Positions 1 to 8,461 of a stretch of 64,000 bases of DNA are shown piece after piece. The notes beneath the pieces were generated by a model. That model saw only the letters and a list, made by a program, of their open reading frames with translations, searched no databases and was not told the origin of the DNA. This DNA is from Aliihoeflea sp052435735 (GTDB lineage Bacteria; Pseudomonadota; Alphaproteobacteria; Rhizobiales; Rhizobiaceae). Position numbers and translations under genes: made by a program. Positions within the stretch are counted from its first letter, which is position 1. The number at the start of each line of letters is the position of its first letter. The stretch spans positions 1 through 64,000 of the forward strand of contig JBQVNB010000014.1 of NCBI GenBank assembly GCA_052435735.1. Reading direction: 5' to 3'.

Positions 1-49
1 CTGCGAGTTGCGCACGCGGAGTTGATCTGCCTGAAGCTGGGCGCTCGAC

Positions 50-169
50 GTTGCCCCCCTCTGTCCTGCCGGACATCTCCCCCGCATGGGGGGAGATCAA
101 GCGGTGTCGGCGACTAGAATAATCTCCCCACCTGCGGGGGAGATGTCCGGCAGGACAGAGGGGGGCAAC
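50..169. repeat. Long palindromic intergenic repeat with 34-bp perfect arms
   Basis: Positions 50-83 and 136-169 are perfect reverse complements (34 of 34), reading GTTGCCCCCCTCTGTCCTGC onward in the left arm. Inside, a second nested complement (GGGGAGAT near 88-95 and ATCTCCCC at 122-129) allows a large cruciform or hairpin. A half copy is found at 5495-5540. I recall similar palindromes from mesorhizobial genomes; that link is memory, not a search. The element is non-coding and lies downstream of the lysozyme gene, so its RNA form could also stop transcription. Bases 1-49 and 170-199 show nothing I recognise. Confidence 0.85.
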
Positions 170-199
170 GGCGAGCGCTGACCCCGCCGACCGAGCTCC

Positions 200-1033
200 T
201 CAACTCGTCGACGAGTTCCTCGCCACCCAGTCGCGCCACTGGCGCACGGAGCCGTTGAAGACGTTGATGTCCGCGTCGCCCTTTTTGCCGGGCACGATTC
301 CGGTGCCCGTATACTGCCAGAACAGGAAGTTCTCGCCCTCATAGCGGTCGTGCGGATGTGCGGCGACCGAGCGCAGCCACCAATGGTAGCCCTTGAAGGT
401 GGAAAGCCGGTTGTCCTCGTAAAAATCGACCGAGGTATAGATGATCGGCCGCTGGCCGTAATGCCGCTCGATCGCGTCGAGGAAGACCTTCATCTCGCGA
501 TGGACGACCTGCCAGTTCGGCCGAAGCTTGCACGATGGCGAGAGGTGGTTCCACTCCATGTCGAGGACGTGAGGCAGGGTGCCTGCTTCCTTCGGCACGT
601 TGCGAATGAACCACTGCGCCTGCTCGATCGCCGGGCGGCAGAAATAGTAGAAATGGTAGGCCGAGCGTGGAACGCCGTGCGCACGCGTCGCGGCCCAGTT
701 CTGCGCAAACATCGGATCGACCCGGTCGCCGCCCTCTGTCGCCTTGATGAAGGCGAATGAAATTCCTGACGCCTTGGCGGTCGGCCAGTCGATGTCGCTC
801 TGGTAACGCGAAACGTCGGTGCCGTGGACCGCATAGGACCAAGGCGTCTTGCCCTTCCAGTCCGTCGGCTTGCGGTCGCCGAAGCGCGGATGGGTGACCA
901 TCACCGGCGCATCGACTGCCATCGCCGCCGGCGAGGCATTTGCGGCCGTCGGCGCGATCGCGGCGAGGTCGAGCCCGGTCGAGGAGCAGCCGGCTAGTGT
1001 TGCGGCGAGGAGGGCTGCGATGAGTGCGCGCAT
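200..1033 (-). CDS. GH25-family lysozyme-like lipoprotein
   Basis: This 277-residue protein is a predicted N-acetylmuramidase that cleaves the glycan strand of peptidoglycan. The N-terminus is a lipoprotein signal with lipobox LAGC (Cys16), followed by a short Ala/Pro linker. The catalytic domain from about residue 68 shows the GH25 landmarks in order: DVSRYQ (Asp73), FIKATEG, the DxE pair in LDMEWN (Asp158, Glu160), a YTS strand and FWQYTGTG near the end. The predicted location is the periplasmic face of a membrane. It is convergent to nothing and divergent from the serine hydrolase at 1212. Bacterial GH25 proteins act in remodelling, toxins or phage lysis; the lipobox and the chromosomal context favour remodelling. 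Confidence 0.85.
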   Translation of the reverse strand: MRALIAALLAATLAGCSSTGLDLAAIAPTAANASPAAMAVDAPVMVTHPRFGDRKPTDWKGKTPWSYAVHGTDVSRYQSDIDWPTAKASGISFAFIKATEGGDRVDPMFAQNWAATRAHGVPRSAYHFYYFCRPAIEQAQWFIRNVPKEAGTLPHVLDMEWNHLSPSCKLRPNWQVVHREMKVFLDAIERHYGQRPIIYTSVDFYEDNRLSTFKGYHWWLRSVAAHPHDRYEGENFLFWQYTGTGIVPGKKGDADINVFNGSVRQWRDWVARNSSTS

Positions 1034-1211
1034 GAAAAATCCGGGGCTGGCCGGACGGCGCCGGCGATTCGTATCCGCGAAAGATCGGGCTCACATGGTT
1101 GAGGGCACGTTAACGGCGCCCCTTCCGCCGCGCGATGACCTTGCGGCAACACTTGCTTTCCATTCGCCGACGCGATGAATTCGCGGCGCAATGCCTGCGG
1201 GGAGGATTCGG

Positions 1212-2570
1212 ATGCGGCTGGTGGTGAAGCTTTTGAAGGGCGCGCTCGTCCTTGTTCTCGTCGCGGTCGCCGCTTTGGCCGGGTGGCTCTTTTTCGCGCC
1301 GCCGGACCTGATCCGCGTCGGCACCGGCTATTCGGCGAAGATGGTTTGCTCGAACGTCTTCATCGCGGGCCGTGATCCAGAAGAGGTCCTGGCCGTCGAC
1401 GTGCAGGCACCCGGTCACCCGCTGCTAGGCTTTATCGACATCGATGTCGACCGCGAGCGCGAGGTCGTATCCGCCGCGCTTCTCGGCGTCTTCGGACGCA
1501 ACCAGGCCGTCCACCGCGAGGGGCTGGGTTGCGCCAGCGTCCCAGTCGGCGAAACCGAGCGCGTTCCAGCGCTCGGCGCGGCGGCCGAGATGGAGCCGGT
1601 CGCGCGCGACGATGCCGCACAATGGCCGCACGGCGGAGCGGTCACCGTCGCCGATCCCGCCGTCGCCGCGATCCTCGACGATTCCGATCTGGTCGGTCCC
1701 GGCATGCGAGCGGTCGTCATCGTACGCGACGGGCGCATCGTCGGCGAGCGCTATGGCGAGGGATTTTCGGCCGACACGCCGCTTCTCGGCTGGTCGATGA
1801 CCAAGACCGTCACCGCCGCCATCCTCGGCACGCTCGACGATCGTCTGGCGCGTGACGCCGACGCGCTGCGCGCCGACTGGTCCGACGACCGGAGCGCGAT
1901 CACGCTCGCCGACCTGATGGCGATGTCGAGCGGACTGGAGTTCAACGAGGATTACGGCGCCGTCGCCGATGTCACGCGTATGCTTTATCTCGAGCCCGAC
2001 ATGGCTGGCTTCGCCGCCGCGAAGCCGCTCATCCACCCGCATGGCGAGGATTTCAGTTATTCGAGCGGCACGAGCGTGCTTCTGTCGCGGCTCTGGCAGG
2101 ACCGTTTCGACGATCCCCAACAGGCGCTCGGCTGGCCGCGCCGCGCGCTCTTTGCGCCGCTCGGCATGGACAGCGCCGTGCTCGAAACCGACGCGCGCGG
2201 CACCTTCGTCGGCTCGTCCTATCTCTACGCCAACGCGCGTGACTGGGCGCGCTTCGGTCAGTTCCTGCTTCAGGGCGGGGAATGGAACGGCGAACAGATC
2301 CTGCCCGCCGGCTATGTCGACTGGATGCGCGAAGCCGCGCCCGCCTCCGATGGCGTCTACGGACGCGGCCAGCTCTGGCTCGCCGGGCCCGAGCGCGGCC
2401 GCCAGGCGGACCTGCCGGCCGACACCTACTGGCTTCGCGGCCATGACGGCCAGTCGATGGCGATCATCCCGTCGAGCGGGCTGATCGTCCTGCGCCTCGG
2501 CCTCACGCCGTCCAGCCTCGACTATTCGCCGGCACCGATGATCGCGGCGCTGGTTGCAGCCGGGGAGTAG
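1212..2570 (+). CDS. Serine hydrolase, class C beta-lactamase-like fold
   Basis: The protein is 452 residues with an N-terminal hydrophobic anchor (about residues 5-28) and a periplasmic serine hydrolase domain. The SxxK nucleophile motif is SMTK (Ser195, Lys198), the tyrosine motif is YSS, and a GHDGQ motif replaces the KTG-type third box, as is common in COG1680 proteins. Family members include esterases, D-aminopeptidases and PBP4-like carboxypeptidases, so the substrate cannot be read from sequence. The start at 1212 is preferred over an in-frame ATG at 1191 because GGGGAGG (1199-1205) sits about 6 bases before it and the hydrophobic segment then begins almost at once. A 2-base gap separates its stop from the convergent oxoprolinase stop. 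Confidence 0.8.
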   Translation: MRLVVKLLKGALVLVLVAVAALAGWLFFAPPDLIRVGTGYSAKMVCSNVFIAGRDPEEVLAVDVQAPGHPLLGFIDIDVDREREVVSAALLGVFGRNQAVHREGLGCASVPVGETERVPALGAAAEMEPVARDDAAQWPHGGAVTVADPAVAAILDDSDLVGPGMRAVVIVRDGRIVGERYGEGFSADTPLLGWSMTKTVTAAILGTLDDRLARDADALRADWSDDRSAITLADLMAMSSGLEFNEDYGAVADVTRMLYLEPDMAGFAAAKPLIHPHGEDFSYSSGTSVLLSRLWQDRFDDPQQALGWPRRALFAPLGMDSAVLETDARGTFVGSSYLYANARDWARFGQFLLQGGEWNGEQILPAGYVDWMREAAPASDGVYGRGQLWLAGPERGRQADLPADTYWLRGHDGQSMAIIPSSGLIVLRLGLTPSSLDYSPAPMIAALVAAGE

Positions 2571-2572
2571 CG

Positions 2573-5500
2573 CTACCGCCCGAACCCGCCCGCCGTAGGC
2601 GTTGTTACGATCACGGCTTCACCGGCTTCGAGCACGGTCTGGTCGCAGGCCTTCAGCGTCTCGACCTCGCCCGACAGGCGGCGGACTTCGGTCCTGCCGA
2701 CCTTCCCGTCGCCGCCGCCCGCGACGCCGCGGGGCGGGTGGGAGCGGTGGGAGGAGAGGATGGCGCATTCCATCTGTTCGAGGAAACGGATGGTGCGGCG
2801 CGTGCCGTTGCCGGCGTTCCATTTGCCGGTGCCGCCGGACCCGTCGCGGATGTGGAAATCCTCGAGCAGGACGGGGAAGCGCAGTTCCAGGACTTCGGGA
2901 TCGGTGAGGCGCGAGTTGGTCATGTGGGTATGGACGCCCGACGTGCCGCCAAAGCCCCGTCCGTCATTCATGCGGCCGGCTGGCGAGCCGGAGCAGATCG
3001 TCTCGTAATATTGATACTGCGCGTTGCCGAAGGTGAGATTGTTCATCGTGCCTTGGGCATTGGCGAGCGCACCCATCGCGCCGAACATGGCATTCGTCAC
3101 GTGCTGCGAAGTCTCGACATTGCCGGCGACGACGGCTGCCGGGTAGCTCGGCCGCAGCATGCAGCCATCGGGGATGATGATGTTGATCGGGCGCAGGCAG
3201 CCCGCATTCATCGGGATGTTGTTTTCGACCATCACGCGGAACGCATAGAGCACCGCCGCGCGCGCGACAGGCTCCGGCGCATTGAAGTTGTTCTTCATCA
3301 CGGGGGACGTGCCGGTGAAGTCGACCGTCGCCTCGCGCTTGTCGCGGTCGACGGTGATCTTCACCTTGATCGCCTGGCCGGTGTCGGTCGGGTATTCGTA
3401 TTCCGACACGTCGGGCAGCCGTTCCAGCACGCGCGCGACGCTTTCGGCCGCATTGTCCTGCACGTGGCCCATATAGGCCTCGACCACGTCGAGCCCGAAA
3501 TGGGTCACCATCTTGCGCACTTCGGCGACGCCCTTTTCGTTGGCGGCGATCTGCGCCTTCAGGTCGGCGATGTTCTGGTGCGGGTTGCGGGCCGGGTAGG
3601 GGTGGTCGGTCAGAAGGTCGTGCAGTTCCGTTTCGCGGAACCGGCCACGCTCGACGATGCGGAAATTGTCGAACAGCACGCCTTCCTCGTCGACCGTGGT
3701 CGCCAGTGGCGTCATGGAACCGGGCGCGGTTCCGCCGACATCGGCATGGTGGCCGCGCGAGGCGGAATAGAAGAGGATTTCCTTGCCTGCAGCGTCGAAC
3801 ACCGGCGTGACCACCGTGATGTCGGGCAGGTGCGTTCCGCCATTATAGGGCGCGTTCAGCGCGAACACGTCGCCGGGATGGATGTCGCCCTCGTTGAGAC
3901 GGATGATCGTCTCGACCGAACGATCCATCGAGCCCAGATGCACCGGCATGTGCGGCGCATTGGCGACGAGGGCGCCTGTGCGGTCGAAGACGGCGCAGGA
4001 GAAGTCGAGCCGTTCCTTGATGTTGACCGAATAGGCGGTGTTCTGCAGCGTCACGCCCATCTGCTCGGCGATCGACATGAAGAGGTTGTTGAAGACCTCC
4101 AGCATCACCGGGTCGGCCTCGGTGCCGAGCGCGGCCTGCCGGCGCTTCTTCTCCACCCGGCGCATCAGGACGTGATCCTTGGCGGTGATCTGGGCCTGCC
4201 AGCCCGGCTCGACGACGATGGTCTGGTGGCTCTCGATGATCAGCGCCGGCCCGGCGACACGGTTGCCCGGCGCCAGCCCCTCGCGGCGATAAACGCCTGC
4301 CTCGTGCCAGGCGCCTTCGCAGAACATGCGCCGGCGCTCGTCGGTCGAGGCGTTGGCATCATGTATCGCGACGTCGGCCTCGTCGCGGCCGGCCGGGCGG
4401 GCGTCCTGCCCCTCGACGCTGATCGCCTCCACGACCATCGGCTTGTTGTCGTAGACGAAGCCGAACTGCGCCTTGTGCGCGGCCTCGAAATCCTTGCGCG
4501 CCGTATCGAGCGAGCCGTCGAAGGGAACGGGAAGGGCGGTATCGGTGCCGTCATAGCGGATCTGAAGGATCGGTCGCCAGGACAGGTCCGCCTCGCTTAT
4601 CCCCTGTTCGGAAAGTTCGGCGAACACGGCCTTGCGCAGATCGTCGATCGTCGCGTCGATCTCGTCGCGCGAGGCGTCGCTCAGCGGCTTGACCAGCGCC
4701 TGCTGGCGCGAGGCGAAGACGGAGGAGAGGCCGATGCCATAAGCCGAGAGCAGTCCGGAGAAGGGGTGGACGAGCACCGCCTCCATGCCGAGCGCGTCGG
4801 CGACGAGACAGGCGTGCTGTCCGCCGGCGCCGCCGAAGCAGTTAAGCAGATATTCGGTGACGTCGTAGCCGCGCTGGACGGAGATCTTCTTGATGGCGTT
4901 CGCCATGTTCTCGACCGCGATGGTGACGAAGCCTTCGGCCACCGCTTCGGGCGTGCGGCCGTCGCCGGCCTGGCTGGCGAGTTCGACGAAGCGGGCGGTG
5001 ACGACGTCCGTGTCGAGACGCTCATCCTGGTGGGGGCCGAAGATCGCCGGGAAGTAATCGGGCACGAGCTTGCCGAGCATGACGTTCGCGTCGGTGACGG
5101 CAAGCGGGCCGCCGCGCCGATAGCAGGCGGGGCCGGGATTGGCGCCGGCCGAATCCGGTCCAACCTGGAAGCGTCCGGCCTCGAAATGCAGGATCGAGCC
5201 GCCGCCTGCGGCAACCGTGTGGATGCGCATCATCGGCGCACGCACGCGCACGCCCGCGACTTCCGTGTCGAAGGCGCGCTCATATTCGCCGTCATAATGG
5301 GCGACGTCGGTCGACGTGCCGCCCATGTCGAAACCGATGACCTTGTCGAAACCGGCGAGCTTCGCGGTCTCGACCATGCCGACGACGCCGCCGGCGGGGC
5401 CGGATAGAAGCGCGTCCTTGCCCTGGAATTTGTCGGCGGCGGTGAGGCCGCCGGAGGACATCATGAACATGAGGCGGGGCGGTTGGTCCGAGGCACCCCC

Positions 5501-6280
5501 CTCTGGCCTGCCGGCCATCTCTTCCTCAGGGGGGGAGATCATGCTCTCGGGCGTCGCACCCAATTCACCAGCGACCTGCGCCACGTATCGCGCCAGGATC
5601 GGCGAGAGATACGCATCGACCACCGTCGTGTCGCCGCGGCCGACGAGCTTCATCAGCGGCGAGACGCGGTTCGACACCGAAATCTGCCCGAAGCCGGCCT
5701 TCTCGCAAAGACCCGCCACCGCTTCCTCGTGTGCCGGGAACTTCCACGAATGCATGAAGACGACCGCAACGGCGTCGAACCCGTCGGCGCGGGCCTTGGC
5801 AAGTTCCGCCTCGACGGAGCCGAGGTCGGGCTGCGCCTCGACCGTTCCATCCGCGCGCACGCGTTCCTCGACCTCCACCACGCGTTCGTAAAGCTGTTCG
5901 GGAAGGATGATCTCCTTGGCGAAGATGTCGGGCCGTGCCTGGTAGGCGATGCGGAGCGCGTCGCGGAAACCCTTGGTGATGAGCAGCAGCACACGGTCGC
6001 CCTTGCGCTCCAAGAGCGCATTGGTCGCGACGGTGGTTCCCATCTTGATGTCGCCGATGCGCCCGGCGGGGATCGGCTCGCCCTTCTCCACGCCGATCAG
6101 GTCGCGGATGCCCTGGATGGCGGCGTCACGGTAGGCTTCCGGGTTTTCGGAGAGCAGCTTGCGCGGGTGCAGATTGCCGTCGGGGTCGCGGCCGATGACG
6201 TCGGTGAACGTGCCGCCACGGTCGATCCAGAAATCCCAGCGTCCCGACTTCGCACCCTGCCCAGACTTCGCACCCTGCAT
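2573..6280 (-). CDS. 5-oxoprolinase / hydantoinase A-B fusion
   Basis: This 1235-residue protein joins a HyuA-type ATP-dependent half (about residues 10-700) to a HyuB-type half (about 720-1235), the layout of 5-oxoprolinase (OplAH). It would hydrolyse 5-oxo-L-proline or a related cyclic amide in the cytoplasm using ATP. Visible motifs are DRGGTFTDV at the N-terminus, DMGGTSTDVA in the ASKHA-like fold and NAPYNGGTHLPD in the HyuB half. The start at 6280 has GAGGGAGA about 7 bases upstream; an upstream in-frame ATG at 6337 has no such site. Residues about 247-262 are encoded by a copy of the palindromic repeat and interrupt an otherwise conserved segment before LMFMMSSGG. Specificity (oxoproline, hydantoin or acetone) is not settled by sequence. 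Confidence 0.9.
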   Translation of the reverse strand: MQGAKSGQGAKSGRWDFWIDRGGTFTDVIGRDPDGNLHPRKLLSENPEAYRDAAIQGIRDLIGVEKGEPIPAGRIGDIKMGTTVATNALLERKGDRVLLLITKGFRDALRIAYQARPDIFAKEIILPEQLYERVVEVEERVRADGTVEAQPDLGSVEAELAKARADGFDAVAVVFMHSWKFPAHEEAVAGLCEKAGFGQISVSNRVSPLMKLVGRGDTTVVDAYLSPILARYVAQVAGELGATPESMISPPEEEMAGRPEGGASDQPPRLMFMMSSGGLTAADKFQGKDALLSGPAGGVVGMVETAKLAGFDKVIGFDMGGTSTDVAHYDGEYERAFDTEVAGVRVRAPMMRIHTVAAGGGSILHFEAGRFQVGPDSAGANPGPACYRRGGPLAVTDANVMLGKLVPDYFPAIFGPHQDERLDTDVVTARFVELASQAGDGRTPEAVAEGFVTIAVENMANAIKKISVQRGYDVTEYLLNCFGGAGGQHACLVADALGMEAVLVHPFSGLLSAYGIGLSSVFASRQQALVKPLSDASRDEIDATIDDLRKAVFAELSEQGISEADLSWRPILQIRYDGTDTALPVPFDGSLDTARKDFEAAHKAQFGFVYDNKPMVVEAISVEGQDARPAGRDEADVAIHDANASTDERRRMFCEGAWHEAGVYRREGLAPGNRVAGPALIIESHQTIVVEPGWQAQITAKDHVLMRRVEKKRRQAALGTEADPVMLEVFNNLFMSIAEQMGVTLQNTAYSVNIKERLDFSCAVFDRTGALVANAPHMPVHLGSMDRSVETIIRLNEGDIHPGDVFALNAPYNGGTHLPDITVVTPVFDAAGKEILFYSASRGHHADVGGTAPGSMTPLATTVDEEGVLFDNFRIVERGRFRETELHDLLTDHPYPARNPHQNIADLKAQIAANEKGVAEVRKMVTHFGLDVVEAYMGHVQDNAAESVARVLERLPDVSEYEYPTDTGQAIKVKITVDRDKREATVDFTGTSPVMKNNFNAPEPVARAAVLYAFRVMVENNIPMNAGCLRPINIIIPDGCMLRPSYPAAVVAGNVETSQHVTNAMFGAMGALANAQGTMNNLTFGNAQYQYYETICSGSPAGRMNDGRGFGGTSGVHTHMTNSRLTDPEVLELRFPVLLEDFHIRDGSGGTGKWNAGNGTRRTIRFLEQMECAILSSHRSHPPRGVAGGGDGKVGRTEVRRLSGEVETLKACDQTVLEAGEAVIVTTPTAGGFGR
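5495..5540. repeat. Half-copy of the palindromic repeat inside the oxoprolinase gene
   Basis: The plus strand here reads ACCCCCCTCTGGCCTGCCGG and continues to GGGGGGGAGATC. It matches the left unit of the 50-169 element at roughly 40 of 46 positions by eye. It lies in frame inside the minus-strand oxoprolinase gene, encoding ISPPEEEMAGRPEGG. No frameshift or stop is introduced. Confidence 0.8.
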
Positions 6281-6468
6281 GACCGTCTCCCTCTTGGTTC
6301 CGGTTTTGGTGGTAGTCGGCTTTCGTGCGGCGGGCAACGTCAGGGCGCGTGCATTAACAGGCGCTGTAACACCGAGTCATTCAACGTTATGAAACGATCG
6401 CTCCTCCCAGGCATTTTTATCCCGAACGCCTGCTACGGCGGGCGCCAATGAGAGAAGGAGAAATCCAA

Positions 6469-6657
6469 ATGAAGAAGATCATTCTTGCTTCCGTTTCCGG
6501 TCTGGCCCTGATGGGTCTTGCTGCCTGCACCGACGCCGAAGATCCGGCAGCGGTTGACACGGGCGCCCCGATGACGACCGAGGACCCGGCAGCGGCTCCG
6601 GCCGACACGACCACGCCGCCCGCTACGGATGGCATGGCTCCGGCCCCGGCTGAATAA
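6469..6657 (+). CDS. Small Pro/Ala/Thr-rich lipoprotein
   Basis: The product is 62 residues. It starts MKKIILASV, has a hydrophobic signal ending in LAAC (Cys19), and the mature part is almost entirely Ala, Pro, Asp and Thr with no fold expected. The start follows AGAAGGAGAA about 6 bases upstream, a strong ribosome site. It is a single gene followed by two terminator hairpins, so it is probably made from its own promoter in the 190-base gap shared with the divergent oxoprolinase gene. Small lipoproteins of this kind are common in rhizobia and have no established function. Confidence 0.75.
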   Translation: MKKIILASVSGLALMGLAACTDAEDPAAVDTGAPMTTEDPAAAPADTTTPPATDGMAPAPAE

Positions 6658-6680
6658 GCAGCCTTTTCGGACTATCCTCA

Positions 6681-6710
6681 GGGGGTCGGCTTCGCCGGCC
6701 CCCTTTCTTT
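6681..6710 (+). terminator. Rho-independent terminator, first of a tandem pair
   Basis: GGGGGTCGGC, loop TTC, GCCGGCCCCC, then TTTCTTT: a 10-bp stem with one G-T pair, starting 23 bases after the lipoprotein stop. Confidence 0.85.
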
Positions 6711-6722
6711 AGCTAGAATTCG

Positions 6723-6748
6723 CGGGTCGGCTTTCGCCGGCCCTTTTT
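6723..6748 (+). terminator. Second tandem terminator, near-duplicate of the first
   Basis: GGGTCGGC, loop TTTC, GCCGGCCC, then TTTTT. The stem repeats the core of the upstream hairpin, so the pair looks like a local duplication acting as a double stop. Confidence 0.85.
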
Positions 6749-6821
6749 GTGCCGTTTGGCCGCGGGGCGCTCTGCAATCTGGGGTCGCCAAGGCGCTCCA
6801 TACTTCGTAAAACCGGAATCG

Positions 6822-7532
6822 ATGTCGATCTGGTTCCGCCTCGGAGATTTTGTATCGCGCGTTTCGTCGAACGCGCTCACCTCGCTTGCCGACACCATCC
6901 GCTCGATATTCGCAACCGATCCCGAACTTCGCCGCCGCGTCGCGTTTTCCATCGCGATGATCGCGCTTTCGGCCAAGATGGCCAAGGCCGACGGCATCGT
7001 CAGTGCGCGCGAAGTCAATGCGTTCCAGGAAATCTTCGAGATTCCGGACGAGGAGGCGCGCAATGTCGCGCGGCTTTACGATCTCGCCAAGCAGGACGTC
7101 GCCGGCTTCGACGCCTATGCGCGACAGATGGCTGCGTTGTGCGGTTCGGGGCATCCCAATTGCGCCATGCTGGAAGACATTCTCGACGGGCTGTTCCACA
7201 TCGCCAAGGCAGACGGCTACATCCACGAGCGGGAACTTTCGTTCCTCGGCGACGTGGCGGATATCTTCGAAATCGACAGCGCGCATTTCGAGCGCATCCT
7301 GGCGCGGCATACGTTCGGCGCCGACAGCGACCCCTACCTCGTCCTGGGACTGCCGGCGGATCTGCCCTTCGACGAGGTTCGCCGCGCCTATCGCAAGCTC
7401 GTCGCTGAAAACCATCCCGATCGCCTGATCGGCCGCGGCGTGCCGGAAGAGTTCGTGGCGATCGCCACCACGCGTCTGGCCGCCATCAATGCCGCATTCG
7501 AAATGATCGAGCGCCAGCGGATGCACGCATGA
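6822..7532 (+). CDS. TerB/J-domain protein, DjlA-like co-chaperone
   Basis: The protein has 236 residues. The N-terminal two thirds (about 30-160) is an all-helical TerB-like domain with the repeated pattern KMAKADGIVS and HIAKADGYIH. The C-terminus (about 170-236) is a J domain with the HPD signature in ENHPDRL, the motif that stimulates DnaK ATPase. DjlA of gammaproteobacteria has the same TerB-J layout but starts with a membrane segment, which is not evident here. The start MSIWFRLGDF at 6822 fits the domain boundary; the upstream extension is not protein-like and overlaps the terminator. Its stop overlaps the start of the amidase gene by 4 bases, so the two are translationally coupled. 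Confidence 0.82.
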   Translation: MSIWFRLGDFVSRVSSNALTSLADTIRSIFATDPELRRRVAFSIAMIALSAKMAKADGIVSAREVNAFQEIFEIPDEEARNVARLYDLAKQDVAGFDAYARQMAALCGSGHPNCAMLEDILDGLFHIAKADGYIHERELSFLGDVADIFEIDSAHFERILARHTFGADSDPYLVLGLPADLPFDEVRRAYRKLVAENHPDRLIGRGVPEEFVAIATTRLAAINAAFEMIERQRMHA

Positions 7533-8299
7533 CGGGCTTCGTCGTCGACTACGCCCTGGCCGAGCCCCGCGTGTCGCCGAATTTCGGGCCGCGCCGCGAC
7601 GAGGTTCCGGTCGACAGCCTGATCTTGCACTATACGGGAATGCCGAGCGGCGAGGGGGCGGAAGCGTGGTTGTGCGATACGGCAAGTTCAGTTTCATCGC
7701 ATTACATCGTCCATGAGGACGGGCGCGTCGTGCAGATGGTGCGCGAGACCGATCGCGCCTGGCACGCGGGCCAGTCCTTCTGGCGCGGCTGCCGCGACAT
7801 GAATTCCTGCTCGATCGGGATCGAGATCGTCAATCCGGGCCATGATGGCGGGCTGCCGGCCTTTCCCGACGTGCAGATCGAAGCCGTCATCGCGCTCTGC
7901 CGTGACGTCGTCGACCGGCACGCGATCACGCCGGAACGGGTGCTGGCCCATTCCGACGTCGCGCCGGGCCGCAAGGTCGATCCGGGCGAACGTTTTCCGT
8001 GGGAGGAACTGGCTGCGGCAGGGGTCGGTCATTACGTTGCTCCCTCGAGCGTCCAGGGCGGCAGGTTCCTTGCCGCCGGCGACAGGGGCGAGCCGGTCGA
8101 GGCGCTGCAGTCCATGCTGGCGCTCTACGGCTATGATGCCGAGATCAACGCCGTCTTCGACGACCAGACGAAGCGCGTCGTCGAGGCGTTCCAGCGTCAT
8201 TTCCGGCAGGTCCGCGTCGACGGCGTCGCCGACCGCTCGACGATCGAAACACTGCATCGCCTTCTCTCCGCGCTGCCGGCGGGTCTCGCGTCGCGCTGA
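7529..8299 (+). CDS. N-acetylmuramoyl-L-alanine amidase, AmpD/AmiD-like
   Basis: This 256-residue protein has an Amidase_2 domain (about 25-170) followed by a PG_binding_1 domain (about 180-245). Zinc ligands are visible as His in LILHYTG, His in AWHAG nearby and His in LAHSDVAPGRKVDPG, the family pattern that ends with a catalytic Lys and Asp ligand. It would remove the peptide from muramic acid in anhydro-muropeptides or wall. No signal peptide is seen, which fits cytosolic recycling as for AmpD, although the C-terminal wall-binding domain is more typical of AmiD. It is coupled to the upstream J-domain gene (ATGA overlap). Confidence 0.88.
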   Translation: MTGFVVDYALAEPRVSPNFGPRRDEVPVDSLILHYTGMPSGEGAEAWLCDTASSVSSHYIVHEDGRVVQMVRETDRAWHAGQSFWRGCRDMNSCSIGIEIVNPGHDGGLPAFPDVQIEAVIALCRDVVDRHAITPERVLAHSDVAPGRKVDPGERFPWEELAAAGVGHYVAPSSVQGGRFLAAGDRGEPVEALQSMLALYGYDAEINAVFDDQTKRVVEAFQRHFRQVRVDGVADRSTIETLHRLLSALPAGLASR

Positions 8300-8461
8300 C
8301 TTCTTCATGACGCCCTGAAACGGTTTGTGATTCGCCGGGTCATCTTTGCGGCGGGTTCGGCCCGCAATTGCGCATCCATGCAGACGCCGGGGCGGCATTC
8401 GCCAGCCCCACCCGACCACCAGTCGTGCACGCGGCACGGCGCTGACATCACACAGGAACTC

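Noticed and set aside
2738..5407. An 889-codon open frame on the plus strand opposite the oxoprolinase gene
   Set aside because: It is the antisense of a strongly conserved gene; high GC keeps the frame open and the translation is Arg/Asp/Val-rich with no domain.
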